Positions 1 to 7,957 are shown, counted from the stretch's first letter. The stretch: 14,812 bases of DNA from a bacterium (GCA_030824255.1 JAVBYB010000525.1:1-14812); one strand, 5' to 3'. Translations and numbers: made by a program. Notes: a model not told the origin generated them from the sequence alone.

Positions 1-3000
1 GGTGGTCTTGCCTTCGCTCAACAGACGCCAGCGACCGTTGATACCGTCCAGCCGCCGGAAGAACCAGCCGCGACCAGCAGCCAGACCGTCATCATCACTG
101 GCTCGCGTATCCAGACCAACACTTACAACAGCACCTCGGCTATGACGGTTGTCACAGCCGAAGACGCCGACGTGCAGGGCATCGTCGACATCGCAAGCCT
201 GCTGCAGAACAGCATCGCTGCATCTGGCTCTGCGCAGACAACCGCCGCAGTGTCGTCCGCACTGGCTGCGCCTGAAGGCGGCCTTGGCACGCAGACGATC
301 TCGCTGCGCGGCCTCGGCGCCAACCGCACGCTGGTGCTGCTGAACGGCCGTCGCGCAGGTCCTGCGGGCGTTGGCGGCTCCGTCGGTCCGTTCGATCTCA
401 ACGTCATTCCGCTGTCCGCCGTCGAGCGCGTCGACATTCTCAAGGAAGGCGCGTCATCGCTCTACGGTTCGGACGCCATCGCCGGCGTGATCAACATCAT
501 CACGAAGCGGGATTCCAGCTCCAGCTTCGACATCGCCTACACCTATCCGGAGATCGGCGCGGGCAAGGAACTCACCGTCAGCGGCACATGGGGCCAGGAG
601 TTCGAGAACGGCTACATCCGCATCTCCGCCGACTACTTCAAGCAGGAAGAGTTCGACCGCGGCGATCGCGAAGAATTCTACTGCGGCCAGAACTATTTCT
701 TCAATCAGAACGGCACGCGCGCCGACTTCTTCAACCCGATCGAAGACGACTACGCCTGCCTTGCAGACGTGATCTGGGGCCACAACTGGACCTACGACTA
801 TGGCGGCGACACCTCGCCGGTGGACGTCGATGGCTTTCGCCACCGTCCGTGGCAAAGCACGATCGGCCGTTACCAGTACGACTATAGCGGCCAGCTCGGT
901 AACTACCTGCTGCCCTTCTCCGCTTCCAACCCCGCCCCGTCCGGCCTCGTCAATCCGGCTGGCTGGTATCCCGTCGGCTACAGCAACCTGATCACGGGCG
1001 GCCGCGTCGATCCGGTGTGGGACCCCTACGCGTACAACTCGCGCGCGCTGGACTCCTACAACCACCCCTTCATGCAGGACATCACGCTCTCGCCCGAGAT
1101 CGAGCGCATGTCAGTTGTGGCGACAGGCGAATACGACATCACCGACAGCCTGAAGGCCTATGGCGAAGTCCTGCTCAACCGCCGCTCGACGCGCGAGGAT
1201 GGCTACAGCCAGATCTACACATTCCAGTATCTCTATGCGGGCGCAGGCAGCTCCGAAGTGTTCGGCGACCCGATCGCGGTGCAGAACGGCTGGACCCTGC
1301 GCGACGACGCAATGGACTATTACTACGTGTTCCTCAGCCCGACCGCGATTACCGATCACGCCGACCAGTTCGTGTCGGTTGATTACATGCGCGCTGTTGG
1401 CGGCCTGTCGGGCGATTTCGGCCCGACGATGCCGACTTGGACGTGGGATGTCTCGGCGCAGTTCTCGCGCTCGGACGGCGTCTACAAGGAAGACATCTTC
1501 TGGGTCGATGCGATCACCGACTACGAGCTGCGCAGCGACACCTGCGAAGGTACGCTCACGCGCTATCGCGGCGTGCCGTGCATGGACGTCAACTGGTACT
1601 CGACCGACCTCAACAACGGCATCCTGACGCAGGAAGAGCGCGACTTCCTCACGGGCTCGACGCGCAGCCGCACGGTCTACGAGCAGGCGACGATCGAAGG
1701 CTACATGACCGGCAACCTCTTCGCGCTGCCGGCTGGCGATGTCGGCGCGGTGTTCGGCTTCCTCTACCAGGATGACAGCATCCACGATCAACCCGCGCAG
1801 CCCTGGCTCGATCAGGAAGTGTGGGATGGCCGCCCCACGAAACGCGGCATCACGACCGGCAACGACGACACGCGCGCCGTGTATACCGAATTCTCGGTGC
1901 CGCTGCTCAAGGACGTCGCGCTGGCCGAAGAAGTCTCGATCTCGCTGTCCGGCCGCTACACGGACGTGGCCTCTTATGGCGGCGACTCGACCTGGAAGGC
2001 GGGCTTCAGCTGGGCGGTCAACGACGCGCTGCGCTTCCGCGGAAGCCAGGGCACATCGTTCCGCGCACCGGGCCTCTACGAGCTCTACCTCGCCGAACAG
2101 ATCTCTTCGTTCGCGCAGGCGGGCGATCCGTGCGCCGACTGGGGCAACAAGCTGCTGGCCAACACCATCACGCAGCGGATGGCCGACAACTGCGCCAACG
2201 ACCCGAAATTCCCGGGCGGTATCGGGCCCACGCAGCTCTCCACCGGCGGCATCACGGCGACGGTCTACACCAGCGGCGGTTTCGGCACGCTTGAAGCCGA
2301 AACGTCGGAATCACGCTCGCTGGGCGTGATCTGGGCGCCGGAGGAATTCGGCGACTTCCAGCTCTCGGTTGATTACTTCGATATCGTGGTCGAGGGTCAG
2401 GTTGGCCGCGTCACCAACGCCTACATTCTGCGCAACTGCTACGACTCGCCGAACTTCCCGACCGAGCCGCTGTGCAACCTGTTCACCCGCAAACAGCCGG
2501 GTGAACTCCCGCCGGGACCGATCAAGGAGATCAGCAACAACTACCTGAACATCGCCTCGCAAACGAGCCGCGGCTTCGATATCGAAGCGCACTACGGCAT
2601 GGAAATCCCGTGGGGCGACCTCGACTTCATCCTGCGCGCCTCGCGCCAGCTCGAGTCTGGCGAGCAGCTGCTTCCAGGTAGCGTGTTCGAGGACAATGCC
2701 GGCGAGTCGGGGCAGCCTGAATGGGTCGGCAACCTGAACACCAGCCTCCGGTCAGGCCCGCTCTCCGTGTTCTGGGGCGTGCGCTATGTCGACGCCACGT
2801 CGAACCTCGATGACTATGTCGAGGCCAACGGCTCGAACTGGACCTTCCTCGGCAATCCGGTGAACTACGTGCTGTCGACGCCGCCGAAGTTCTACCACTC
2901 GCTGTCGATCGGCTACGAGTTCGAGGATCTCGGCCTCGACGCCCGCATCGGCGTGCGCAACCTGCTCGACGAAACGCCGCCGATGGTCTCAAGCAATGCC

Positions 3001-3090
3001 GGCTATCTCCGCCAGGGCAACTCGGTCATCGAAAGCCAGTACGACCTCTACGGACGCACCTACTTCATCAACTTGTCGAAGTCCTTCTAA
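1..3090 (+). CDS. TonB-dependent outer-membrane receptor (5' end outside window)
   Basis: Energy-coupled outer-membrane transporter; substrate unknown. The reading frame is open from base 1, so the start codon lies upstream; 1029 codons are visible. The first residues, GGLAFAQ, look like the end of a signal peptide with cleavage after AFA. A TonB-box-like VIITG follows at about residues 30-34. The plug domain shows ISLRGLGANRTLVLLNGRR from about residue 100 and a classic IPLSAVERVDILKEGASS segment, then YGSDAIAGVINIITK, at about residues 136-170. The rest is a beta-barrel rich in aromatic residues and ends in ...INLSKSF, the terminal Phe expected for BAM-dependent insertion. All eight visible cysteines come as four close pairs (228/253, 515/527, 711/731, 813/825), probably disulfides in extracellular loops. 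It converges on two secreted unknown proteins. Family assignment is firm; the ligand is not inferable. Confidence 0.96.
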   Translation, partial: GGLAFAQQTPATVDTVQPPEEPAATSSQTVIITGSRIQTNTYNSTSAMTVVTAEDADVQGIVDIASLLQNSIAASGSAQTTAAVSSALAAPEGGLGTQTISLRGLGANRTLVLLNGRRAGPAGVGGSVGPFDLNVIPLSAVERVDILKEGASSLYGSDAIAGVINIITKRDSSSSFDIAYTYPEIGAGKELTVSGTWGQEFENGYIRISADYFKQEEFDRGDREEFYCGQNYFFNQNGTRADFFNPIEDDYACLADVIWGHNWTYDYGGDTSPVDVDGFRHRPWQSTIGRYQYDYSGQLGNYLLPFSASNPAPSGLVNPAGWYPVGYSNLITGGRVDPVWDPYAYNSRALDSYNHPFMQDITLSPEIERMSVVATGEYDITDSLKAYGEVLLNRRSTREDGYSQIYTFQYLYAGAGSSEVFGDPIAVQNGWTLRDDAMDYYYVFLSPTAITDHADQFVSVDYMRAVGGLSGDFGPTMPTWTWDVSAQFSRSDGVYKEDIFWVDAITDYELRSDTCEGTLTRYRGVPCMDVNWYSTDLNNGILTQEERDFLTGSTRSRTVYEQATIEGYMTGNLFALPAGDVGAVFGFLYQDDSIHDQPAQPWLDQEVWDGRPTKRGITTGNDDTRAVYTEFSVPLLKDVALAEEVSISLSGRYTDVASYGGDSTWKAGFSWAVNDALRFRGSQGTSFRAPGLYELYLAEQISSFAQAGDPCADWGNKLLANTITQRMADNCANDPKFPGGIGPTQLSTGGITATVYTSGGFGTLEAETSESRSLGVIWAPEEFGDFQLSVDYFDIVVEGQVGRVTNAYILRNCYDSPNFPTEPLCNLFTRKQPGELPPGPIKEISNNYLNIASQTSRGFDIEAHYGMEIPWGDLDFILRASRQLESGEQLLPGSVFEDNAGESGQPEWVGNLNTSLRSGPLSVFWGVRYVDATSNLDDYVEANGSNWTFLGNPVNYVLSTPPKFYHSLSIGYEFEDLGLDARIGVRNLLDETPPMVSSNAGYLRQGNSVIESQYDLYGRTYFINLSKSF

Positions 3091-3117
3091 GCCCAGAGAG
3101 CAAGGAAGCCTGACGGG

Positions 3118-3147
3118 AGAGGGCGGCGGAGCAATCCGCCGCCCTCT
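3118..3147 (+). terminator. Terminator hairpin of the TonB receptor gene
   Basis: Perfect 13-bp stem (3118-3130 pairing with 3135-3147) closed by a GCAA tetraloop of the stable GNRA type, 27 bases after the receptor stop codon. The T tract that follows is short and interrupted (TTCCGTTTC). Confidence 0.8.
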
Positions 3148-3174
3148 TTCCGTTTCAATCGCCACAACAAAAAA

Positions 3175-3200
3175 GCGCCGCTGCGTTTCCACAGCGGCGC
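3175..3200 (-). terminator. Terminator of the first secreted paralogue
   Basis: Nine-bp stem (3175-3183 with 3192-3200) and an 8-base loop, followed on the minus strand by six consecutive T (complement of 3169-3174). It lies 21 bases beyond the stop codon of the minus-strand gene. Its stem core (CGCCGCTG) recurs in the terminator of the second paralogue at 4487-4510. Confidence 0.85.
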
Positions 3201-3221
3201 CTCTGTTTCAGGCTCGATTGA

Positions 3222-4325
3222 TCAGCCTTCGTCGCGGTCGCCGGCTTCGCGGATGTCGCGGCCTTGGCGGTCGGCGGCGCGGCCGCCTTCGAGAATGCCG
3301 AGAAGGCCGTGATTGCCCTCGTGGCAGGCGTATTCATAGACCTGCTGATCTACCGAGTTCAGGCCAACTTCGCCCTTCCACACCTGGCTGTAGAGCGCAG
3401 GGTCATGAACCTCGAACTCGTACAGCACCTGGCTGTCGGAATATCGCGTGAACCGCTCGATGATCTTGCCGCTGGGCGAGAGCTGTACCTGCCCGCCGCC
3501 TTCCGGGTTCACATTGATGGTCTCGACCACCAGCGTGTCGCCTTCCCACCATCCAATCGAGTCGCCGAGATAGGGATTCAGCACGGTCGGCTTGTGCTTG
3601 GCGTTCAGCGGGATGATGCGCGCATCGTGGTTCATCTCCACCACGATCACAACATGGTCCGGGCTCTGAATGATCTGGTAATTGTTGTTGTACAGCACGT
3701 TCATCATTGGCGGTCCGCCAGAGCCGCCGAAGCCGACGATGCAGCGCTCGCCGGCGCCCCGTTCTTCGGGATTGTCGTAACCAGACCCCTGCCCGCGACC
3801 GACGCGCACCAAGGTGCGGCTCAGCTTGCGGCCCTCCTCCGAGAACGGCACCTGCCCGTTCGGCGGATCGACGATCCACGACGTGCGCCACGTGCCTTTC
3901 ACGTTGGCGTAGGTCGTGCCCGGGTCGATCCAGAAGGCATTGTAGCCGCGGCCCGAAGCGAGATCCTTGCCGTCGAGCAGCCCATCTTCAGTCTTCTGGT
4001 TGTCGTCCGTCTGCTGGCGGATGTTGGAGGGGTTCTCGGCTCGCGCCTTCGCTTCTTCCTCGTTGCTCAGAACAAGCGTCTTGAACTGGTTCGGACGCGT
4101 CATCCGCGTGTTGGAGGCATTCGACCAGACGCCCTGCAGGTCCGGCTGACCGAACGAGAGACGCGGCGCGACATAGCCCGCCGCCATCCGGTCGCCTTCT
4201 TTGGCGGGCGTCTGGTTCGGTACGAACACGCGCCCATGCGTATCCTGCGCCGAAGCGACTCCCGGCGCGGCCATGACGAGCGCGGCGGCGATCGCGGCCA
4301 GCGAAATGTGGCGTAGCTTGATCAT
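3222..4325 (-). CDS. Exported protein of unknown function, paralogue 1
   Basis: Function not recognised. Start chosen at ATG 4325, giving 367 aa, because an excellent Shine-Dalgarno GGGAGGAG lies 5 bases upstream; a TTG five codons earlier falls inside that site. Residues 1-26 form a Sec signal peptide ending VASA before QD. Motifs: GQPDLQGVWSNASNT (59-73), DGKDLASGRGYNAFWIDPG (118-136), YDNPEERGAGERC (183-195), NHDARIIPL (232-240), GWWEGDTLVVET (258-269) and EYACHEGNHG (331-340). Only two cysteines remain in the mature protein, C195 and C334. CHEGNH could bind a metal, but that is inference. I recall similar GWWEGDTLVV proteins of unknown function in Acidobacteria and other alphaproteobacteria, from memory and unchecked. 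It is about 60% identical by eye to the adjacent paralogue. It converges on the TonB receptor, suggesting but not proving a joint role. The C-terminus is strongly charged (AGDRDEG). Confidence 0.9.
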   Translation of the reverse strand: MIKLRHISLAAIAAALVMAAPGVASAQDTHGRVFVPNQTPAKEGDRMAAGYVAPRLSFGQPDLQGVWSNASNTRMTRPNQFKTLVLSNEEEAKARAENPSNIRQQTDDNQKTEDGLLDGKDLASGRGYNAFWIDPGTTYANVKGTWRTSWIVDPPNGQVPFSEEGRKLSRTLVRVGRGQGSGYDNPEERGAGERCIVGFGGSGGPPMMNVLYNNNYQIIQSPDHVVIVVEMNHDARIIPLNAKHKPTVLNPYLGDSIGWWEGDTLVVETINVNPEGGGQVQLSPSGKIIERFTRYSDSQVLYEFEVHDPALYSQVWKGEVGLNSVDQQVYEYACHEGNHGLLGILEGGRAADRQGRDIREAGDRDEG

Positions 4326-4345
4326 CTGAACTCCTCCCAAGGTCG

Positions 4346-4359
4346 CCGACTTTTGCCGG
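4346..4359 (-). promoter_or_regulatory. Leader hairpin of paralogue 1
   Basis: In the minus-strand transcript, CCGGC-AAAA-GTCGG can form a 5-bp stem with one G-U pair. It lies 20 bases upstream of the ATG, between the putative promoter and the Shine-Dalgarno site. Paralogue 2 has an equivalent CCGGC...GCCGG hairpin at the same place. Confidence 0.45.
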
Positions 4360-4367
4360 TCATGTCC

Positions 4368-4450
4368 TTATCGGAGGATAGTTGCCGAAATCGGCCACGG
4401 ATCACAAGCGTCACGAGGGCCCGCCGCGGTTGCCCTCGCGCTGAATTGAG
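4368..4450 (-). promoter_or_regulatory. Putative promoter/operator region of paralogue 1, conserved with paralogue 2
   Basis: Four blocks match the region upstream of paralogue 2 with identical spacing. On the + strand they are TTATC (4368-4372), TGCCGAAA (4383-4390), CACAAGC (4403-4409) and CTCGCGCTGAATTGA (4435-4449). Read on the coding strand, GATAA sits 43 bases before the ATG and could be the core of a -10 element. The TGCCGAAA block is here part of a perfect inverted repeat, GCCGA-AA-TCGGC (4384-4395). A standard -35 at 17-bp spacing is not obvious, so an activator-dependent or non-housekeeping promoter is possible. Confidence 0.6.
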
Positions 4451-4486
4451 GCAAAGGGCCGGGTTCCGCGCCGCCAGAATCAGAAA

Positions 4487-4510
4487 CGCCGCTGCGTGGC
4501 TGCAGCGGCG
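4487..4510 (-). terminator. Terminator of the second secreted paralogue
   Basis: Perfect 9-bp stem (4487-4495 with 4502-4510) and a 6-base loop, 25 bases after the stop codon of the minus-strand gene. It is preceded by an A-rich stretch and followed by TTTCTGATT on the minus strand. The stem resembles the terminator of paralogue 1. Confidence 0.8.
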
Positions 4511-4535
4511 CTTCGTTTTGATCAGGTTTGGGCGA

Positions 4536-5618
4536 TTACTCTTCGCGGTCGCCGTCTTCCTGGATATTGCGGCCTTCCTTGTCGGCCAGACGGCCGCCTT
4601 CCATGATGCCGATCATGCCGTGGTTACCTTCGTGGCAGGCATACTCGTACATCGCCGGCTGATGGTTCAGCGCCATCTGGCCCTTCCAGACCTGCGTGTA
4701 GAGTTCCGGATCGTGGACCTCGAACTCGTAGAACACCTGATTTTCGCTGTAACGGCTGAAGCGCTCAATGATCTTGCCGTTCGGCGTCACAGCAACGCTT
4801 GAACCGCCGCGCGTCATGTTGACGGTCTCGACTACCAGCGTGTCGCCTTCCCACCAGCCGATCGAGTCGCCCATCCAAGGCGCGAGTTCTTTCGGGCCGT
4901 GCTTTGCGTTCAGCGGAATGATGCGCGCATCGTGAATCATCTCGCTCTCGATCACGACGTGACTCGGCGACTGCGTGATCCGGAGATTGTTGTTGTACAG
5001 GTAGTTCCCGATCGGCGGGCCCGACGTGCCGAGAATGATGCAACGCTCGTTGAGGTTGCGCTCTTCCGGGTTGTCGTAGCCGGTGCCGAGGCGCGGGCCG
5101 TAGGGGTTCATCTGCTTGCCCGGCTTGGTCGGAACCTGGCCATTGGCCGGCTCGACGATCCACGACGTGCGCCATGTGCCCTTCACGTTGGCATAGCTGG
5201 AACCCGGATCGATCCAGAAGGCGTTGTAGCCGCGACCCGAGGCGAGGTCCTTGCCGTCCAGCAGGCCTTGGCCGCTCTGACCGTCGTCGGTCGCCTGGCG
5301 GATGTTCGACGGATTGTTGTCGCGGGCGTGATCATTCTCCGCGTTCGACATCACGAGATTCTTCATGCTGCCGGGGCGGCGCAGCGTCGTGTTGGACGCG
5401 TTGCTCCACACACCCGTCAGATCCGGCTGACCGATCTTGAGGCGGGGAACCGTGTAGCCCGGCTCCACCGTCGGTGCGGCAATCGCGGCCTGGTCAATGG
5501 CGGGACCCGTTGTACCGGACGCAACAGCAGGCGTGGCGTTCTGCGTCTGGGCAAACGCGACGCCGGTCCCGGCAATCGCAATAATGGCCGCCAACGAAGC
5601 ATGGCGCAGCTTGAGCAT
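4536..5618 (-). CDS. Exported protein of unknown function, paralogue 2
   Basis: Function not recognised. 360 aa from ATG 5618, supported by a GGGGAG Shine-Dalgarno 7 bases upstream. The signal peptide (residues 1-23) resembles that of paralogue 1 almost residue for residue at the start (M-x-KLRHxSLAAI) and ends AFA before QTQ. A longer Ala/Thr/Pro-rich linker follows (about 25-52). The shared core then begins: GQPDLTGVWSNASNT (63-77), DGKDLASGRGYNAFWIDPG (121-139), ERC (191-193), GWWEGDTLVVET (254-265) and YEYACHEGNHG (324-334). Both mature cysteines (C193, C328) are kept. Differences cluster in the linker and at 164-180, where paralogue 1 has a longer basic stretch. The two genes are tandem and separately terminated, so they are probably transcribed independently from duplicated promoters. 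A secreted or periplasmic location is well supported. Confidence 0.9.
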   Translation of the reverse strand: MLKLRHASLAAIIAIAGTGVAFAQTQNATPAVASGTTGPAIDQAAIAAPTVEPGYTVPRLKIGQPDLTGVWSNASNTTLRRPGSMKNLVMSNAENDHARDNNPSNIRQATDDGQSGQGLLDGKDLASGRGYNAFWIDPGSSYANVKGTWRTSWIVEPANGQVPTKPGKQMNPYGPRLGTGYDNPEERNLNERCIILGTSGPPIGNYLYNNNLRITQSPSHVVIESEMIHDARIIPLNAKHGPKELAPWMGDSIGWWEGDTLVVETVNMTRGGSSVAVTPNGKIIERFSRYSENQVFYEFEVHDPELYTQVWKGQMALNHQPAMYEYACHEGNHGMIGIMEGGRLADKEGRNIQEDGDREE

Positions 5619-5633
5619 CGTTTTACTCCCCGG

Positions 5634-5656
5634 ACACCGGCTCTCAGGCCGGCTGT
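5634..5656 (-). promoter_or_regulatory. Leader hairpin of paralogue 2
   Basis: Inverted repeat CCGGC (5637-5641) / GCCGG (5648-5652), extendable by ACA/TGT with one bulged base. In the transcript it would fold at or near the 5' end and abut the Shine-Dalgarno site at 5626-5631. It corresponds to the hairpin before paralogue 1. Confidence 0.5.
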
Positions 5657-5661
5657 GTAAG

Positions 5662-5743
5662 TTATCTTACGGTTTGTGCCGAAAACGTCGCGTCGCCACA
5701 AGCTGCGGGGACGTCGCGGCAGGCAGTTCTCGCGCTGAAGTGA
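5662..5743 (-). promoter_or_regulatory. Putative promoter/operator region of paralogue 2
   Basis: On the + strand: TTATC (5662-5666), TGCCGAAA (5677-5684), CACAAGC (5697-5703) and CTCGCGCTGAAGTGA (5729-5743). The offsets from TTATC are 15, 35 and 67 bases, identical to those upstream of paralogue 1, although the sequence between blocks has largely diverged. GATAA on the coding strand lies 44 bases before the ATG and is a candidate -10 core. The distal block starts only 15 bases from the stop codon of the TlpA-like gene. Confidence 0.6.
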
Positions 5744-5758
5744 AGGCGGTTTACCCGC

Positions 5759-6391
5759 TCAGCTTTTTCCGTCCAGAACGGCCTGGACCAGCGCCACCGC
5801 CTCCGGCGAATCCCACTCGGCCGGAACCGTCAGGCGGGCCACTTCCTTGCCTGTCTTGTCGTAAATGATGGTGGCCGGCAGGGCCCCCGTCTGGGCTTCC
5901 GACTGCAGAACCTGTTCTCCGTCATAGAAGAATGGCAGGTCCTGCCCCACGAGTTCCCGGAACTTGGCCAGCGTACTTTCCAGCGTCACGCCCTGCCCGA
6001 AACCATAGGCCACAGGCACCACGGCCACATCCTTGCCCTCGAAAGCCTTCTGGAGGCGGGCCAGGCTGGGCATTTCCTCGACGCAGGGGCCGCACCATTC
6101 AGCCCAGATATTGTAAACCAGCACCTTGCCCTCGAACTCCTTGAAGGAGTGGGGCTTGCTGGCCTCGTCCACGAAGGACGACGGGGGAGCGGTAAGCTCG
6201 ACATCGAAGTCCAGCCGCTCGAATTCGCCTGTCCGGAAGCTGGCCAACTGGCTGCTGGTGGCCGGCAGGGGCGGTCCCGCAAGGTCCGGCGTGTCCGACG
6301 GATCGCCAGCGGCCGGGGTTTCTGCTGCCGGCTGGCAAGCCGCCGCGAAGAGTGCGAGAAGCGCGGCGGAAATTACGGGTTTCAGAGCCAT
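5759..6391 (-). CDS. TlpA-like thioredoxin-fold lipoprotein
   Basis: Membrane-anchored thiol-disulfide oxidoreductase of the TlpA/AhpC-TSA-like thioredoxin superfamily. 210 aa from ATG 6391. Residues 1-18 form a lipoprotein signal ending LFAAA before C19, the lipidation site. A Pro/Ala-rich linker runs to about residue 45. The thioredoxin fold contains the redox motif WCGPC (99-103) after VYNIWAE, and the cis-proline in GALPATI (P172). The family reduces periplasmic disulfides, for example in cytochrome c maturation; this protein's partner is unknown. A GTG at 6415 would add eight residues, but the ATG gives a better lipoprotein signal. No strong Shine-Dalgarno precedes it. Its ATG overlaps the argH ATG on the other strand by two bases. 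No clear terminator separates it from the same-strand gene beyond. Confidence 0.93.
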   Translation of the reverse strand: MALKPVISAALLALFAAACQPAAETPAAGDPSDTPDLAGPPLPATSSQLASFRTGEFERLDFDVELTAPPSSFVDEASKPHSFKEFEGKVLVYNIWAEWCGPCVEEMPSLARLQKAFEGKDVAVVPVAYGFGQGVTLESTLAKFRELVGQDLPFFYDGEQVLQSEAQTGALPATIIYDKTGKEVARLTVPAEWDSPEAVALVQAVLDGKS

Positions 6392-7814
6392 GTCGAATAA
6401 TCCGGACAGCAACACCCCCGAGGGCGGACGCCCTCAAGGCAACGCGATGTGGGGCGGCCGGTTCTCGGCCATGCCTGATCAGGTCATGGAGGCGATAAAC
6501 GCGTCAATCGACGTGGACAAGCGTCTGGCCGAACAAGACATCGCGGGCTCCAAGGCCCACGCCGCCATGCTGGCCGCGACCGGCGTCATCACGCAAGCCG
6601 ACGAAACTGCCATCCAGAAGGGCCTCGACCAGGTCCTGTCGGAAATCCGCGAAGGAAAGTTCCATTTTTCCAAGGCGCTGGAGGATATCCACCTCAACGT
6701 CGAATCGCGCCTGAAGGAAATCATCGGCGAGCCAGCTGGCCGCCTGCACACCGCGCGCTCCCGGAATGACCAGGTCGCCGTCGATTTCCGTCTGTGGGTC
6801 AAATCCGCGTGTGAGACCCGCCACGGCCAGCTCACCAGCCTGATGCAGGCCCTGCTGACGCAGGCCGAAAAACACGCCGACACGGTCATGCCCGGCTTCA
6901 CCCATCTTCAAACGGCCCAGCCCGTCACATTCGGCCACCACCTGATGGCCTATGTCGAAATGTTCGACCGCGACCGCGGCCGCTTCGCCGACGCCATCGT
7001 CCGCATGAATGAGTCGCCGCTCGGCGCCGCCGCCCTCGCTGGCACCGGCTTCCCCATCGACCGCCACATGACCGCGAAGACGCTCGGTTTCGACCGCCCG
7101 ATGGCAAACTCGCTAGACTGCGTCAGCGCCCGCGACTTCGCCCTTGAAGCGCTGAGCAGCGTCGCGATATGCGCGCAACACCTCTCGCGCCTCGCCGAAG
7201 AGATCGTGATCTGGTCCTCCGCCCAGTTCGGCTTCGTGCGCATGTCCGATGCGTGGTCCACCGGCTCGAGCATCATGCCGCAGAAGCGCAACCCCGACGC
7301 CGCCGAACTCGTGCGCGCCAAGTCCGGCCGCGCCATCGGCTCGCTCGTCCAGCTCTTCACGATCATGAAGGGCCTGCCGCTCGCCTACTCAAAGGACATG
7401 CAGGACGACAAGCAAACGACCTTCGAAGCCTTCGACAGCCTCGACCTCTCCCTGCAAGCCATGACCGGCATGATCGCCACCATGACCCCGAACATGGAGC
7501 GCATGCGCGCCTCCGCCTCCTCTGGCTTCTCGACGGCGACCGACCTCGCCGACTGGCTCGTCCGCGAACTCAACATCCCCTTCCGCGAAGCCCACCACAT
7601 CACCGGCGCTGCCGTGAAAGCCGCCGAGACCGCAGGCATCGCGCTTCCCGATCTGCCGCTGGCTGCGTTGCAACAACTTGAGCCACGCATCACAGACAAG
7701 GTCTTCGCCGTTCTCACGGTCGATGCGTCCGTGGCGTCACGCCAAAGCTATGGCGGCACCGCGCCAACGCGTGTGCGCGAGCAGGTGGCGGCTTGGAAGA
7801 CGAAGCTGGGCTGA
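6390..7814 (+). CDS. argH: Argininosuccinate lyase
   Basis: Cytoplasmic enzyme that splits argininosuccinate into arginine and fumarate, the last step of arginine synthesis. 474 aa, normal for the fumarase/aspartase superfamily. Landmarks: MWGGRF (20-25), [15 protein letters not shown] (43-57), [10 protein letters not shown] (120-129), [12 protein letters not shown] (167-178) with the conserved His172, and the mobile catalytic loop [11 protein letters not shown] (292-302). The start at 6390 gives a 19-residue extension before MWGGRF; short extensions are common in alphaproteobacterial ArgH. An alternative ATG at 6447 would begin exactly at MWGGRF and has AAGG 8 bases upstream. An open frame continues upstream to 6126, but it lies antisense to the TlpA-like gene and is not coding. 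The promoter must lie inside the divergent lipoprotein gene. Confidence 0.97.
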   Translation: MSNNPDSNTPEGGRPQGNAMWGGRFSAMPDQVMEAINASIDVDKRLAEQDIAGSKAHAAMLAATGVITQADETAIQKGLDQVLSEIREGKFHFSKALEDIHLNVESRLKEIIGEPAGRLHTARSRNDQVAVDFRLWVKSACETRHGQLTSLMQALLTQAEKHADTVMPGFTHLQTAQPVTFGHHLMAYVEMFDRDRGRFADAIVRMNESPLGAAALAGTGFPIDRHMTAKTLGFDRPMANSLDCVSARDFALEALSSVAICAQHLSRLAEEIVIWSSAQFGFVRMSDAWSTGSSIMPQKRNPDAAELVRAKSGRAIGSLVQLFTIMKGLPLAYSKDMQDDKQTTFEAFDSLDLSLQAMTGMIATMTPNMERMRASASSGFSTATDLADWLVRELNIPFREAHHITGAAVKAAETAGIALPDLPLAALQQLEPRITDKVFAVLTVDASVASRQSYGGTAPTRVREQVAAWKTKLG

Positions 7815-7894
7815 CACCGGGAGGCTCGTCGGCCACGTAACAGCTTACAGATACGCGCAAGCGCTACTCACCCGCATTTTCATTCCCAGAGAAC

Positions 7895-7908
7895 TTGACG
7901 CACATCAA
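7895..7908 (+). promoter_or_regulatory. FNR/FixK-type operator upstream of cytochrome b561
   Basis: TTGAC-GCAC-ATCAA matches the dyad TTGAY-N4-RTCAA bound by oxygen- or redox-responsive CRP/FNR regulators (FNR, FnrL, FixK). Its centre lies 56 bases before the b561 ATG. If it acts from the usual -41.5 position, the transcript would begin near 7943, leaving a 15-base leader that still contains the ribosome binding site. Confidence 0.65.
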
Positions 7909-7957
7909 TCGGTGTTTGCGATCAATACCGTGTGCTGCATCGCGTCAGGAGATTCTC

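Noticed and set aside
3264..4316. 350-codon open frame on the + strand opposite paralogue 1
   Set aside because: It is the antisense shadow of a gene with signal peptide, Shine-Dalgarno, terminator and a paralogue; its translation is Arg/Val-rich and shows no family features.
6126..6389. In-frame 88-codon extension upstream of argH
   Set aside because: It lies antisense to the TlpA-like lipoprotein and would give ArgH a long extension not seen in the family.
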